DNA of 64,000 nucleotides from Kitasatospora mediocidica KCTC 9733 (GCF_000744225.1 NZ_JQLN01000003.1:310001-374000); one strand, 5' to 3'. Positions 1 through 8,108 are shown, counted from the first letter of the stretch. Made by a program: numbers and translations. The notes: generated from the letters alone by a model not told the origin.

Positions 1-413
1 AAGCTCTCGGCCACCGCGAGCACCTGCCGCTCGACCCTCGGGACCGCGCGCAGCACCGCGAACCCGAGGCGCTGCACCGCGCGCAGCACGGCCGCCTGCT
101 CGGCCGGGTCGGTCAGGTAGGCGTCCCACTGCGCCTCGGGGATCCCGGCGGCGAAGTCGGCGGCCTGCCACAGGCGCTTGCCCTGCTCGGTGCGGTGGTC
201 GCCCCGCTGCGGCTCGTCCAGCCAGTCCAGCGGGTAGCGCGAGCGGTGCCCGTCGGACCAGTTGACCTCCAACTGGTCTTCCTCATATGACTGGTGAGTG
301 ATCGTCAGATCCTCTGGGAGGTTGGTGATCTGGAACAGCTTCTGCCCGTTGCGCGGGTCGCGGCATTCGGCGCACGGGCAGTTGTCGCGCAGCCAGTACG
401 GGGAGAGCGGCAT
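1..413 (-). CDS. gamma-butyrobetaine hydroxylase-like Fe(II)/2-oxoglutarate dioxygenase, partial
   Basis: Leftward reading frame opening at ATG 413-411 and still open at the window edge, so only the first 137 or so residues are present. The N-terminus is the DUF971/GBBH_N zinc domain of the TauD/TfdA-like gamma-butyrobetaine hydroxylase group: WLRDNCPCAECRDP near residues 7-20 gives Cys12, Cys14 and Cys17, and DGHRSRYPLDW supplies the fourth ligand, His56. The catalytic HxD...H jelly-roll core lies outside the window. Known members hydroxylate trimethylammonium or related quaternary-amine substrates using 2-oxoglutarate and O2. It diverges from an EamA transporter, with a palindrome just upstream of its start and a near-copy 124 bp away, so the two genes probably share a regulator. 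Substrate unknown. Confidence 0.8.
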   Translation of the reverse strand, partial: MPLSPYWLRDNCPCAECRDPRNGQKLFQITNLPEDLTITHQSYEEDQLEVNWSDGHRSRYPLDWLDEPQRGDHRTEQGKRLWQAADFAAGIPEAQWDAYLTDPAEQAAVLRAVQRLGFAVLRAVPRVERQVLAVAES

Positions 414-434
414 GGGTGATCCTTCCAGAATGAC

Positions 435-458
435 GCCAAGTTGTATAGCCAACTTGGC
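435..458. promoter_or_regulatory. palindromic operator, copy 1
   Basis: Ten-base arms with one mismatch around an ATAG centre; the core reads CAAGTTGTATAGCCAACTTG. It sits 22 bp upstream of the dioxygenase start. Its arms match those of the palindrome at 560-581, so both are probably bound by the same dimeric repressor (GntR-like spacing, an inference). Confidence 0.6.
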
Positions 459-559
459 CCGATGGAGCCACCGTGCCGGGCGGCGGTGAGGTGCGGGTGT
501 CGAGCAGGTGAAGGGTGTGGAAACAGTTCCGCCGGGCGATGCGAGTGTGGTGGAACGCC

Positions 560-581
560 CAAAGTTGTACAGACAACTTTG
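560..581. promoter_or_regulatory. palindromic operator, copy 2
   Basis: Perfect inverted repeat: AAAGTTGT and ACAACTTT separated by ACAG, extended by C and G outside. It ends 26 bp before the GTG start of the EamA transporter. It shares AAGTTGT-AYAG with the palindrome at 435-458; centres are 124 bp apart. Confidence 0.65.
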
Positions 582-607
582 CCGCTTCTCGTGTAGCGTC
601 GGGGTCC

Positions 608-1498
608 GTGTCCAGCTCACTGCTCGCAACCGTCCTCGCGCTGACCTCGGCGCTCATGCACGCCTCCTGGAACGCGGCGGTGAAGTCCGGCAGCGACCGG
701 CTGACCGCGGTGGGGGTGGTCGACGCGACCGCCCTGGTGGTCTGCGCGGTCGCGGCCCCCTTCGTGGCCCCGCCGTCCGCCGCCGCCTGGGGCTTCATCG
801 CCGGCTCGCTCGCGCTCAACACGGTCTTCCGGCTCTGCCTGGTACGGGCCTACCAGCTGGGCGACTTCGGCCAGATGTATCCGATCATCCGCGGGGTCTC
901 CCCGCTCGTCGTCGCCGCGCTGGCCGTCCTACTGCTGCACCAGTCGCTGACCACCCTGGCCTGGACGGGAGTTGTGCTGATCTCCGCCGGCATCACCAGC
1001 CTCGTGCTGGCCGGTGGCCGGTCCGGATTCCGCGCGCTGCCGATCGCCTACGCGCTCGTGGCGGGCCTGTGCGTGGCCGGCTACACGGCCTCCGACGCTG
1101 CAGGCCTGCGCGCCGCGGCCGTCGCCGGTCTGCACGCGGCCGCCGCCGCGGGCCCGCACGGCTCCGGCAGCCTGCTGAGCTACACGGTCTACCTGTTCCT
1201 GGTGGAGAGCGTCCCGATGCCCGCGATCGCCCTGGCGGTGCGCCGCCGCCGCGTACTGGACTACCTGCGCACCACCTGGCGCACCGGCCTGCTCGGTGGC
1301 CTGGCGGCGCTGCTCTCCTACGCGCTGATGCTGGCCGCCCTGTCGCTGGGCGACGTCGCCCGGGTCGAGGCGCTGCGCGAGACCAGCATCATCCTGGCGG
1401 CCGGGATCGGCGCGCTCTTCTTCAAGGAGGCCTTCGGCCGCCACCGGCTGGTCTGCGCGGTGATCGTGACCGGCGGCATCGTGCTGGTCAGCCTGTGA
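608..1498 (+). CDS. EamA/DMT-family transporter
   Basis: A 296-residue membrane protein made almost entirely of hydrophobic helices, matching the ten-helix, two-repeat EamA (RhaT/YdcZ-like) drug/metabolite transporter fold. The first segment is LLATVLALTSALMHASWNA. GTG 608 is chosen because the coding-like protein begins there and because longer starts would run through the operator at 560-581. Transcription may be leaderless or nearly so, as no clear ribosome site is visible. It diverges from the dioxygenase and its last 11 bases overlap the end of the convergent aminotransferase gene. Likely exports or imports a small amine or acid related to its neighbours; direction and substrate cannot be read from the sequence. 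Confidence 0.85.
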   Translation: MSSSLLATVLALTSALMHASWNAAVKSGSDRLTAVGVVDATALVVCAVAAPFVAPPSAAAWGFIAGSLALNTVFRLCLVRAYQLGDFGQMYPIIRGVSPLVVAALAVLLLHQSLTTLAWTGVVLISAGITSLVLAGGRSGFRALPIAYALVAGLCVAGYTASDAAGLRAAAVAGLHAAAAAGPHGSGSLLSYTVYLFLVESVPMPAIALAVRRRRVLDYLRTTWRTGLLGGLAALLSYALMLAALSLGDVARVEALRETSIILAAGIGALFFKEAFGRHRLVCAVIVTGGIVLVSL

Positions 1499-2579
1499 GG
1501 CCCGCCGCCGCCAGCGCCGCCGCCGGGTCCGCCGGGAGGCCGCGCTCGCGCAGTGCGGCGGCCAGCGCGTCCAGCGTGCGCCGCACCGTCCCGGGGGAGG
1601 CGGCCGAGCCGTAGTGGTTCACCCGCAGCACCTCGCGCGCCAGCGCACCGCCCGCCGACTGCACCGGCACGCCCGGGTCGGCGCGCAGCACGTCGGCGAC
1701 GAGGGCGGCCGCGTCCAGCCCGGACGGGGTGCGCAGCGTGGTGGCCACCGGCGCCGCGTCCTCGGCCCGCCGGACGTACGGTGTCAGGGTGCCCAGCGCG
1801 AGCACGCCCGCGCGCAGCGCCGCCGCCGTCGCGCGGTGCCGGGCCAGCGCGCCGTCCAGGCCCTCGGCCGCGATCCGGTCCAGGCAGGCCTCCAGCGCCA
1901 GCATCTCCAACTGGGCCGGGGCGTGCGGCAGGACGGTCCGGCCGGCCGCCGTCCAGCGGTCGCGCCAGTCCAGCAGCGAGAGGTAGGAGCGGCGCGGCGC
2001 GGCCGGGTTGGCGGCGATCCGCTCCCAGGCGCGCGGGCTGACCGCCACCGCCGAGACCCCCGCCGGACCGCCCATCGCCTTCTGCCCGCCGATCACGCAC
2101 AGGTCCACGCCCCAGGCGTCCGTCAGCAGCGGCTCGGCGGCCACCGAGGCGACCGCGTCCAGCATCAGCAGCGCGCCGTGCTCGCGGACCACGGCGGCGA
2201 TCTCGGCGACCGGATTGGTGTTGCCGGTGGCCGCCTCGGCGTGCACCAGCGAGACGAAGGCGGTCTCGGGACGGTCCCGCAGCGCCTGTGCCACCTGCTC
2301 CGCGGAGACCGCGGTGTCGAACGGGACGGCGAGGTCGACCACCTTCGCCCCGCTGTCGCGCAGCCAGCCGCCGAAGGTCTGGCCGTACGGGCCGGTGACG
2401 ATGTTCAGCGCCGTACTGCCCGGGTGCGCCGCGCCCTTGACCGCCGCCTCCAGCGGGAGCAGCGCCTCGCCCTGCATCACCACCACGTCGTTGCCGGTCC
2501 GCAGCAGCGCCGCCACCCGGTCCTCGATCGCCGCGAAGCGCGCGGCGGTGAGCGGGGGAAGGTCGAGGAGGTCGGTCAC
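1488..2579 (-). CDS. class V PLP-dependent aminotransferase (alanine-glyoxylate aminotransferase-like)
   Basis: A 363-residue fold-type I aminotransferase of the AGT/serine-pyruvate group. The PLP lysine is Lys167 in VIGGQKAMGGPAG, the pyridine-binding Asp is Asp141 in LMLDAVAS, and HAEAATG at 113-119 is the usual cofactor loop. The GGQK...PAG pattern fits AGT better than phosphonate transaminase PhnW, so glyoxylate or pyruvate with alanine, serine or a related amine are the likely substrates. GTG 2579 is preferred because the conserved fold begins directly after it. The 3' end overlaps the convergent transporter gene by 11 bp. It may serve the same pathway as the dioxygenase and transporter, but this rests on neighbourhood alone. 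Confidence 0.85.
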   Translation of the reverse strand: MTDLLDLPPLTAARFAAIEDRVAALLRTGNDVVVMQGEALLPLEAAVKGAAHPGSTALNIVTGPYGQTFGGWLRDSGAKVVDLAVPFDTAVSAEQVAQALRDRPETAFVSLVHAEAATGNTNPVAEIAAVVREHGALLMLDAVASVAAEPLLTDAWGVDLCVIGGQKAMGGPAGVSAVAVSPRAWERIAANPAAPRRSYLSLLDWRDRWTAAGRTVLPHAPAQLEMLALEACLDRIAAEGLDGALARHRATAAALRAGVLALGTLTPYVRRAEDAAPVATTLRTPSGLDAAALVADVLRADPGVPVQSAGGALAREVLRVNHYGSAASPGTVRRTLDALAAALRERGLPADPAAALAAAGLTG

Positions 2580-2672
2580 GGGCTGGGCCTTTCGCACGGC
2601 GGACACGGCTGCCCGCCCAGTCTGCCGCAGACCGGCCGGACGCCGGGGGAGCCGGCGTCGTAGAGTTCGCCC

Positions 2673-3770
2673 ATGAACGATGGCGCGGTGCTGCACATCA
2701 AGGGCCGGGTGCTGGTCGGCCCCGAGGACGTCCGGGACGAACTCTGGGTCGTGGACGGACGGGTGACGTACGACCGCCCGGCCGGCGCCGCGGCCGCCGA
2801 CGTCCGTACGGTCAGCGGCTGGGTGCTTCCCGGCCTGGTGGACGCGCACTGCCACGTCGGCCTGGACGCGCACGGCGCGGTGGACGAGGCAACCAGCGAG
2901 AAGCAGGCGCTCACCGACCGCGACACCGGCACCCTGCTGATCCGCGACGCGGGCTCCGCCGCCGACACCCGCTGGATCGACGACCGCGAGGACCTGCCGC
3001 GGATCATCCGGGCCGGCCGCCACATCGCGCGCACCCGCCGCTACATCCGCAACTACGCGCACGAGATCGAGCCGGAGGTGCTGGCCGAGTACGTCACCGC
3101 GGAGGCCCGGCGCGGCGACGGCTGGGTCAAGCTGGTCGGGGACTGGATCGACCGCGACCGCGGCGACCTGGCCGCCTGCTGGCCCGCCGACGCGCTGCGC
3201 GCCGCCATCGCGGCTGCGCACGCTGAGGGCGCGCGGGTCACCGCGCACTGCTTCGCCGCCGAGTCGCTGCCGGACCTGCTGGCCGCCGGCATCGACTGCG
3301 TCGAGCACGCCACCGGCCTCACCGAGGAGTTGATCCCGCAGTTCGCCGAGCGCGGGGTGGCGATCGTGCCGACCCTGGTCAACATCGCCACCTTCCCGGC
3401 GCTGGCCGACGGCGGCGAGGCCAAGTTCCCCGCCTGGTCCGCCCACATGCGCCGGCTGCACGAGCGCCGCTACGACACCGTGGGCGCGGCGAACGACGCC
3501 GGCGTACCGATCTTCGTCGGGACGGACGCGGGCGGCTCGCTCGCGCACGGTCTGGTCGCGGACGAGGTGGCCGAACTGGTCAAGGCCGGCCTGACACCCA
3601 CCGCCGCGCTCTCGGCGGCCAGTTGGGGCGCCCGCGCGTGGCTGGGCCGGGACGGGCTGAGCGAGGGCGCGTCGGCCGACCTGGTGGTCTACGCGAGCGA
3701 CCCGCGCGCCGACGTCCGGGTGCTGGCGGACCCCCAGCTGGTCGTCCTGCGCGGCCGTCCGGTCGGCTGA
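2673..3770 (+). CDS. amidohydrolase family protein (imidazolonepropionase-like)
   Basis: A 365-residue metal-dependent hydrolase of the amidohydrolase superfamily. All metal-site residues are visible: His59 and His61 in VDAHCHVG, a candidate carbamylated Lys153 in GWVKLVGD, His192 in VTAHCF, His212 in EHATG and Asp285 in VGTDAGG. The N- and C-terminal beta-sandwich strands (LPGLVDAHCH, ADLVVYASDP) fit the imidazolonepropionase/prolidase-like branch. Likely cytoplasmic hydrolysis of a cyclic amide or dipeptide-like bond; substrate not predictable. The gene diverges from the aminotransferase with a 93 bp gap and is followed by ung on the same strand. Confidence 0.85.
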   Translation: MNDGAVLHIKGRVLVGPEDVRDELWVVDGRVTYDRPAGAAAADVRTVSGWVLPGLVDAHCHVGLDAHGAVDEATSEKQALTDRDTGTLLIRDAGSAADTRWIDDREDLPRIIRAGRHIARTRRYIRNYAHEIEPEVLAEYVTAEARRGDGWVKLVGDWIDRDRGDLAACWPADALRAAIAAAHAEGARVTAHCFAAESLPDLLAAGIDCVEHATGLTEELIPQFAERGVAIVPTLVNIATFPALADGGEAKFPAWSAHMRRLHERRYDTVGAANDAGVPIFVGTDAGGSLAHGLVADEVAELVKAGLTPTAALSAASWGARAWLGRDGLSEGASADLVVYASDPRADVRVLADPQLVVLRGRPVG

Positions 3771-3785
3771 CACACCTGTGCGGCA

Positions 3786-3810
3786 GGCCACTTCGACCGC
3801 TCCAGTGGCC
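3786..3810 (+). terminator. small hairpin after amidohydrolase
   Basis: GGCCACT and AGTGGCC form a perfect 7 bp stem with an 11-base loop, 15 bp after the amidohydrolase stop. No T-run follows, as is common in actinomycetes. Confidence 0.35.
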
Positions 3811-3848
3811 GTTCGGGGGGCGGGCACTGGGCCGATAGGGTGGTTGCC

Positions 3849-4526
3849 ATGGCACCGCGTCCGCTGAACGAGATCGTCGAACCCGGCTGGGCCCAGGCCC
3901 TGCAACCCGTGGCCGGGCAGGTCGCCGCGATGGGCGACTTCCTGCGCGGCGAAATCGCGGCCGGCAGAACCTACCTGCCGGCCGGCCCCGTCGTCCTGCG
4001 GGCCTTCCAGCAGCCGTTCGCGGACGTCCGGGTGCTGATCGTCGGCCAGGACCCCTACCCGACGCCCGGGCACGCGGTGGGGCTGAGCTTCTCGGTCGCC
4101 CCCGAGGTCCGGCCGATCCCCGGCAGCCTGATCAACATCTACCGCGAGATGGGCCAGGACCTCGGCTGCCCGCCGCCCAGCAACGGCGACCTGACGCCGT
4201 GGACCCGGCAGGGGGTGCTGCTGCTCAACCGCGCGCTGACCACGGCGCCCGGCAAGCCGGCCGCGCACCGCGGGAAGGGCTGGGAGGAGGTCACCGAGCA
4301 GGCGATCCGCGCCCTGGTGGCCCGCGGCGGACCGCTGGTGGCGATCCTCTGGGGCCGCGACGCCCGCAACCTGCGCCCGCTGTTCGGGCCGGTCCCGGCC
4401 ATCGAGTCGGCGCACCCGAGCCCGATGTCGGCCGACCGCGGCTTCTTCGGCTCCCGCCCGTTCAGCCGCGCGAACGACCTGCTGGTCAAGCAGGGCGCCC
4501 AGCCGGTGGACTGGCGCCTGCCGTAG
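3849..4526 (+). CDS. ung: uracil-DNA glycosylase, family 1
   Basis: Removes uracil from DNA as the first step of base-excision repair. The 225-residue protein has motif A GQDPYP at 66-71 with the catalytic Asp68, the LLLNRALT core, and motif [12 protein letters not shown] starting at His189. Family 1 enzymes usually have HPSPLS, so Met replaces Leu in the minor-groove loop, a mild change. Length is normal. ATG 3849 is chosen over GTG 3840 because AGGG at 3837-3840 gives an 8-base spacing. It stands alone, with a hairpin before it and a possible terminator after it. Confidence 0.95.
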   Translation: MAPRPLNEIVEPGWAQALQPVAGQVAAMGDFLRGEIAAGRTYLPAGPVVLRAFQQPFADVRVLIVGQDPYPTPGHAVGLSFSVAPEVRPIPGSLINIYREMGQDLGCPPPSNGDLTPWTRQGVLLLNRALTTAPGKPAAHRGKGWEEVTEQAIRALVARGGPLVAILWGRDARNLRPLFGPVPAIESAHPSPMSADRGFFGSRPFSRANDLLVKQGAQPVDWRLP

Positions 4527-4656
4527 CGGCCGGACTGCGGTTTCACCGGGCGGGGCACATCCTTCATGGAAGGCAATCCCACTGCTCGTCACCCTGGGCC
4601 AGTACCCGGCGTACAGGCCGGCTCCATCCGCCGTACCAGGGGCTTTGCTCCCGGAA

Positions 4657-4687
4657 GGGCCTCCGACCTGCGGCGGAGGCCCTTTCT
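4657..4687 (+). terminator. Rho-independent terminator
   Basis: GGGCCTCCG and CGGAGGCCC form a 9 bp perfect stem with an 8-base loop followed by TTTCT. It lies 130 bp after ung in a stretch with no reading frame worth calling, so it may end the ung transcript or a small RNA made from 4527-4690. Confidence 0.65.
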
Positions 4688-4740
4688 CGGAGGATGAGGA
4701 GCGGGACGCGACTGAGGACTGATCGGCCACAGAAGGAAAC

Positions 4741-4775
4741 GGGGCCCTGATCCACCGTCGGTGGATCAGGGCCCC
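4741..4775. terminator. strong bidirectional hairpin
   Basis: A perfect 16 bp inverted repeat with a 3-base loop (GGGGCCCTGATCCACC and its complement). It lies 13 bp beyond the stop of the leftward TetR gene and would stop transcription from both sides. Confidence 0.75.
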
Positions 4776-4788
4776 GCGCGGCCGTCCG

Positions 4789-5397
4789 TCAGTGCTGGCC
4801 TGCCAGATCGTGGCCGGTGACGGCGCGAGCGTAGGCGTAGAGGGCGGTGATCACTTCGGCACGGGTGCGGCGGCCGGCCAGAACCTCCATCTGATAGCCG
4901 TCCTCCATGGCGACGAAGTTGGCGGCGAGCAGGCGGGGCGGGTCCTGGATGACGAAGTGGCCCTGGGCCTGGCCCAGCACCAGGACACTTGAGTAGACGG
5001 CGATCTGCCGCTCGGTCAGTGCGCTGTCCAGTGCCGCGGCCCGGGCATCGCGCAGGCAGCGCGGCCAGTACTCGTAGAGCAGCCGGGTCAGCGCGTCGTC
5101 CGGCCCGCTGGCGACGCCGTTGCCGATGCAGGAGCGGAGTTTGTCGCGGGCGTCGGTGAAGCGGTCGGCGGCCTGCTCGCGCTCTTGGCTGTAACGCTCG
5201 ATGGCCAGCTGGTAGGTCTCGTGGACCAGGGCGTCCAGATCGCCGTAGTAGAGCACCGCGGCCGGGGTGACACCGGCCTCCTCGGCGATGTCGCGCAGGC
5301 GCAGGCCCTCCAGCCCGCGCACCAGCAGTGCGCGCTGGACCGCCGCGCCCAGCTCGGCCCGCCGGGCCTCCTTCCCGCCGCCCTTCTTCGCCGCCAC
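4789..5397 (-). CDS. TetR/AcrR family transcriptional regulator (BetI-like)
   Basis: A 202-residue regulator. The N-terminal helix-turn-helix is near residues 15-60 (ALLVRGLEGLRLRDIAEEAG then VTPAAVLYY), followed by an all-helical ligand-binding domain of BetI/RutR type. It diverges from an amino-acid permease and a carbon-nitrogen hydrolase. The 128 bp between them hold a good sigma-70-type promoter whose -10 box sits inside a palindrome, so it most likely represses those two genes and senses their substrate or product. ATG 5397 is the first start in frame with the HTH. Confidence 0.9.
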   Translation of the reverse strand: MAAKKGGGKEARRAELGAAVQRALLVRGLEGLRLRDIAEEAGVTPAAVLYYGDLDALVHETYQLAIERYSQEREQAADRFTDARDKLRSCIGNGVASGPDDALTRLLYEYWPRCLRDARAAALDSALTERQIAVYSSVLVLGQAQGHFVIQDPPRLLAANFVAMEDGYQMEVLAGRRTRAEVITALYAYARAVTGHDLAGQH

Positions 5398-5435
5398 GGT
5401 GTCCCCTCTCCTCCGCTCGGATGTCTCTTCCCGAG

Positions 5436-5443
5436 TTTAACAA
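5436..5443 (+). promoter_or_regulatory. TTTAACAA repeat near TetR start
   Basis: An 8-base direct repeat partner of TTTAACAA at 5492-5499. It may be a second half-site for the TetR protein, controlling its own gene. Confidence 0.3.
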
Positions 5444-5457
5444 CATGACCCCAGCTC

Positions 5458-5499
5458 TTGACGGGACGGGCGCCAGTCTCTTAAATCCAGATTTAACAA
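5458..5499 (+). promoter_or_regulatory. permease promoter with overlapping operator
   Basis: TTGACG at 5458-5463 and TTAAAT at 5481-5486 are 17 bp apart, a canonical -35/-10 layout. The -10 is inside a perfect palindrome, TTAAATCCAGATTTAA at 5481-5496, followed by TTTAACAA. A TetR dimer bound there would block RNA polymerase. The AT-rich palindrome stands out from its GC-rich surroundings. Confidence 0.65.
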
Positions 5500-5525
5500 A
5501 AGCGCTCGCGTCAGGAGCCCCCACC

Positions 5526-7031
5526 GTGACGATGAACCCCACCGATGCCGGCCACAGAACCGGCACCCCACCCTCCGCCACCGGCAAAGGACTGCGCCCG
5601 GGCTCCGTCGGCCTGGCGGCCGCCGTCGCGCTGGGCCTGTCCTCGGTGGCACCGGCCTACAGCATCGCCGTCACCCTCGGCCTGGTCACCCTGGTCGTCG
5701 GCCACCTCGCCCCGGCTGCCCTGCTGCTCGGCTTCGTGCCGATCCTGCTGACCGCCTTCGCCTTCCGTGAACTCAACCGGCAGATGCCGGACTGCGGCAC
5801 CACCTTCGTGTGGACCACCCGCGCCTTCGGCCCGGTGACCGGCTGGCTGACCGGTGGCTGGGTGGTGCAGGTCGCCACCCTGATCGCGATGACGGCACTG
5901 TCCCAGGTCGGCGCCACCTATCTGCTCCAGGTGCTCGGCCTGCACACGCTGGAGCAGAACACCGCCGCCGTGACCGCCACCGCCGTCCTGCTGCTGGCGG
6001 CTCTCACCGCGGTCGCCCGCAGGGGCCTGCAGATCGCCGCACCGCTCCAGTACGTCCTGCTGGGGCTGCAGCTCACCGCCCTGTTCGGCTTCGGCGCCGC
6101 CGCCCTGCTGCGACACCACGCCGCCACCCCGTCCCCGGCCTGGCTCAACCCCCTGGCCTTCGGTGGCTTCGGCCCCTGCGCCCAGGCGGTGCTGCTCTGC
6201 CTGTTCATCTACTGGGGATGGGACGCGCTGATCACCGTCAACGAGGAGACCAGCGACAGCGACCGCGTCCCCGGGCGGGCCGTGCTCATCTCCACCTTCG
6301 TCCTGCTGGGCACCTACCTGTTCACCGCCTTCGCCGCGATCGGCTTCGCGGGCACCGCCGGGACCGGCCTCGGACTGGGCAACCCCGCAGGTGCCACCGA
6401 CGTCCTGGCCACCCTCGCCCCCGCCGTCCTGGGCACGGCCCTGGCCAAGGCGGTCCAGCTCGCCATCTGCCTCTCCGCCCTCTCCGCGCTGCTCACCAGC
6501 CTCATCAGCAGCTCACGCGCCACTCTGTCGATGGCCTCCCACGGCGCCCTGCCCCCGGCGTTCGCCCGGATCCATCCCCGGCACCGCACCCCCGCCTTCG
6601 GGACGGTCTTCTTCGGCGCCACCACCGCCGTCCTGCTGGTGCTGCTCCAGCTCCTCTCACCGAGGTTCCTCGGCGACGCCATCCTGTCCGTCGGCCTGCT
6701 GATCGCCGGCTACTACGGCACCACCGCCCTGGCCTGCGTCTGGCACTTCCGCACGCAGTTGCGCGACTCGCCGCGCGACCTGCTGATGAAGGGCGTCCTG
6801 CCACTGCTGGGCGCCATCATGATGCTCGCGGCCTTCGCCCGCAGCGCCCACGACATGTACGCCCCCGCCTACGGCAGCACCTCCTTCCACGGCGTCGGCG
6901 GAGTCTTCCTGCTCGGCATCGGCTCCATCGCCCTGGGCGCTGCGGCCGTACTGACCGCCCGCGCCCGCTTCCCCCGCTTCTTCCGCGAAGGCCGCAGCGC
7001 CGTCGCTCAGCTCACCATCACCGAGGACTGA
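5526..7031 (+). CDS. APC-family amino acid permease
   Basis: A 501-residue transporter with about 12 hydrophobic helices and the amino acid-polyamine-organocation signature near the first helix (SVGLAAAVALGLSSVAPAYS), an EETSDS loop after helix 6, and LISSSRATLSMA in the central region. GTG 5526 is chosen because AGGAG at 5513-5517 is 8 bases upstream; the ATG two codons later would be 14 bases away. The carbon-nitrogen hydrolase starts 7 bp after its stop, so the two are co-transcribed. It probably imports the amide, nitrile or amino acid that the hydrolase cleaves. Confidence 0.9.
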   Translation: MTMNPTDAGHRTGTPPSATGKGLRPGSVGLAAAVALGLSSVAPAYSIAVTLGLVTLVVGHLAPAALLLGFVPILLTAFAFRELNRQMPDCGTTFVWTTRAFGPVTGWLTGGWVVQVATLIAMTALSQVGATYLLQVLGLHTLEQNTAAVTATAVLLLAALTAVARRGLQIAAPLQYVLLGLQLTALFGFGAAALLRHHAATPSPAWLNPLAFGGFGPCAQAVLLCLFIYWGWDALITVNEETSDSDRVPGRAVLISTFVLLGTYLFTAFAAIGFAGTAGTGLGLGNPAGATDVLATLAPAVLGTALAKAVQLAICLSALSALLTSLISSSRATLSMASHGALPPAFARIHPRHRTPAFGTVFFGATTAVLLVLLQLLSPRFLGDAILSVGLLIAGYYGTTALACVWHFRTQLRDSPRDLLMKGVLPLLGAIMMLAAFARSAHDMYAPAYGSTSFHGVGGVFLLGIGSIALGAAAVLTARARFPRFFREGRSAVAQLTITED

Positions 7032-7038
7032 ACACCCC

Positions 7039-7920
7039 GTGCGCACACTCGCCATCGCCGCCCTGCAGACCGCCCCCGTGCCCCACGGCCTCGAAGCCAC
7101 CTGGCTCCGCTTCGCCGACCAGGTCCGCACCACCCGCGAGCTGTTCCCCCACGTCCAACTCGTCACCGCCCCCGAACTGCTCCTCGCCGCCGAAGGGCCG
7201 CTGCTGGGCCCAACGCCCGTCGACTGGATGGAACAGGCAGCCGTCACCATTCCCGGCCCGCTCACCGAGCGGATCCGCGCCCTCGCGACGGAGACCGGCC
7301 TGTGGCTCGTCCCCGGCAGCGTCTTCGAGCGTGCCGAGGACGGCCGCATTCACAACACCGCGTTCGCCGTCTCTCCGCAGGGCGAGATCGTCGCGCGCTA
7401 CCGCAAGGTCTTTCCCTGGCAGCCCTACGAGAAGGCCACCCCCGGCACGGGGTTCACCGTCTTCGACATCCCCGGGGTCGCCACCGTGGGTCTGGCCATC
7501 TGCTACGACGGCTCCTTCCCCGAGACCATGCGCCAACTTGCTTGGCTGGGAGCGGAGATCGTTATCCATCCCACCTTGACCACCACCCGCGACCGCGAGA
7601 TGGAACTGGTCTGCGCACGTGCCAACGCCTGGACCAACCAGCTCTTCGTCGTCAACGTCAACGCCTCCGACCCGGCCGGCGTCGGCACCAGCGCCATCGT
7701 CGACCCCGAGGGCATCGTCCGCCAACAGGCCGGCCCCGGCGAGGAGATCCTCGTCGACGTCCTGGACCTGGACACCGTCACCCGAGTGCGCCGCTACGGC
7801 TCCGCCGGGATCAACCGCCCCTGGGCCCAACTCGCACGCTACGGAGAAACGATCGAACTCCCAATGTACGGAGGAACATTCCACACGCCGCACTGGCTGA
7901 AGGACGAAACCGCAGACTAG
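7039..7920 (+). CDS. carbon-nitrogen hydrolase (nitrilase superfamily)
   Basis: A 293-residue member of the nitrilase superfamily with the complete catalytic set: Glu46 in TAPELLL, Lys123 in YRKVFPW and the nucleophile Cys155 in GLAICYDGSFPE. Such enzymes hydrolyse nitriles, amides or N-carbamoyl groups to acid plus ammonia. It starts at GTG 7039, 7 bp after the permease stop, and is followed by a 12 bp perfect hairpin, so the pair forms a short operon under the divergent TetR gene. The family resembles aliphatic amidase/formamidase-type branches but the exact substrate is not determinable here. Confidence 0.88.
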   Translation: MRTLAIAALQTAPVPHGLEATWLRFADQVRTTRELFPHVQLVTAPELLLAAEGPLLGPTPVDWMEQAAVTIPGPLTERIRALATETGLWLVPGSVFERAEDGRIHNTAFAVSPQGEIVARYRKVFPWQPYEKATPGTGFTVFDIPGVATVGLAICYDGSFPETMRQLAWLGAEIVIHPTLTTTRDREMELVCARANAWTNQLFVVNVNASDPAGVGTSAIVDPEGIVRQQAGPGEEILVDVLDLDTVTRVRRYGSAGINRPWAQLARYGETIELPMYGGTFHTPHWLKDETAD

Positions 7921-7952
7921 GCCATCGGGCGAAGCCGGCCACCCACCGCAGC

Positions 7953-7980
7953 TATCCGGCGACCATCAGGTCGCCGGATA
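7953..7980 (+). terminator. hairpin terminator of permease-hydrolase operon
   Basis: TATCCGGCGACC and its perfect complement are separated by ATCA, giving a 12 bp stem 32 bp after the hydrolase stop. No T-run. Confidence 0.6.
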
Positions 7981-8095
7981 CCGAGAGGTCGACGGGAGTT
8001 CCGGTGCAGCTCGCCATTGCCGCCCACGAGGCGAAGACCGTCCCGCAGTCCGACTGAGGACCAAGGTATCGGACCCTCAAGTCCCTTTGGCGTCC

Positions 8096-8108
8096 TATGG
8101 TGTAGGGA
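8096..8108 (+). promoter_or_regulatory. -10 box for a leaderless GNAT gene
   Basis: TATGGT at 8096-8101 is followed by six bases and then ATG 8108, the spacing of an actinobacterial leaderless start. No convincing -35 is visible and no separate ribosome site is present. Confidence 0.4.

Noticed and set aside
4789..5587. Longer or alternative frames over the TetR gene
   Set aside because: They are Arg/Gly-rich shadows; only the 202-residue frame contains a helix-turn-helix.
7921..8057. A small protein after the nitrilase-like gene
   Set aside because: No start with ribosome site, and the interval is taken up by the terminator hairpin at 7953-7980.
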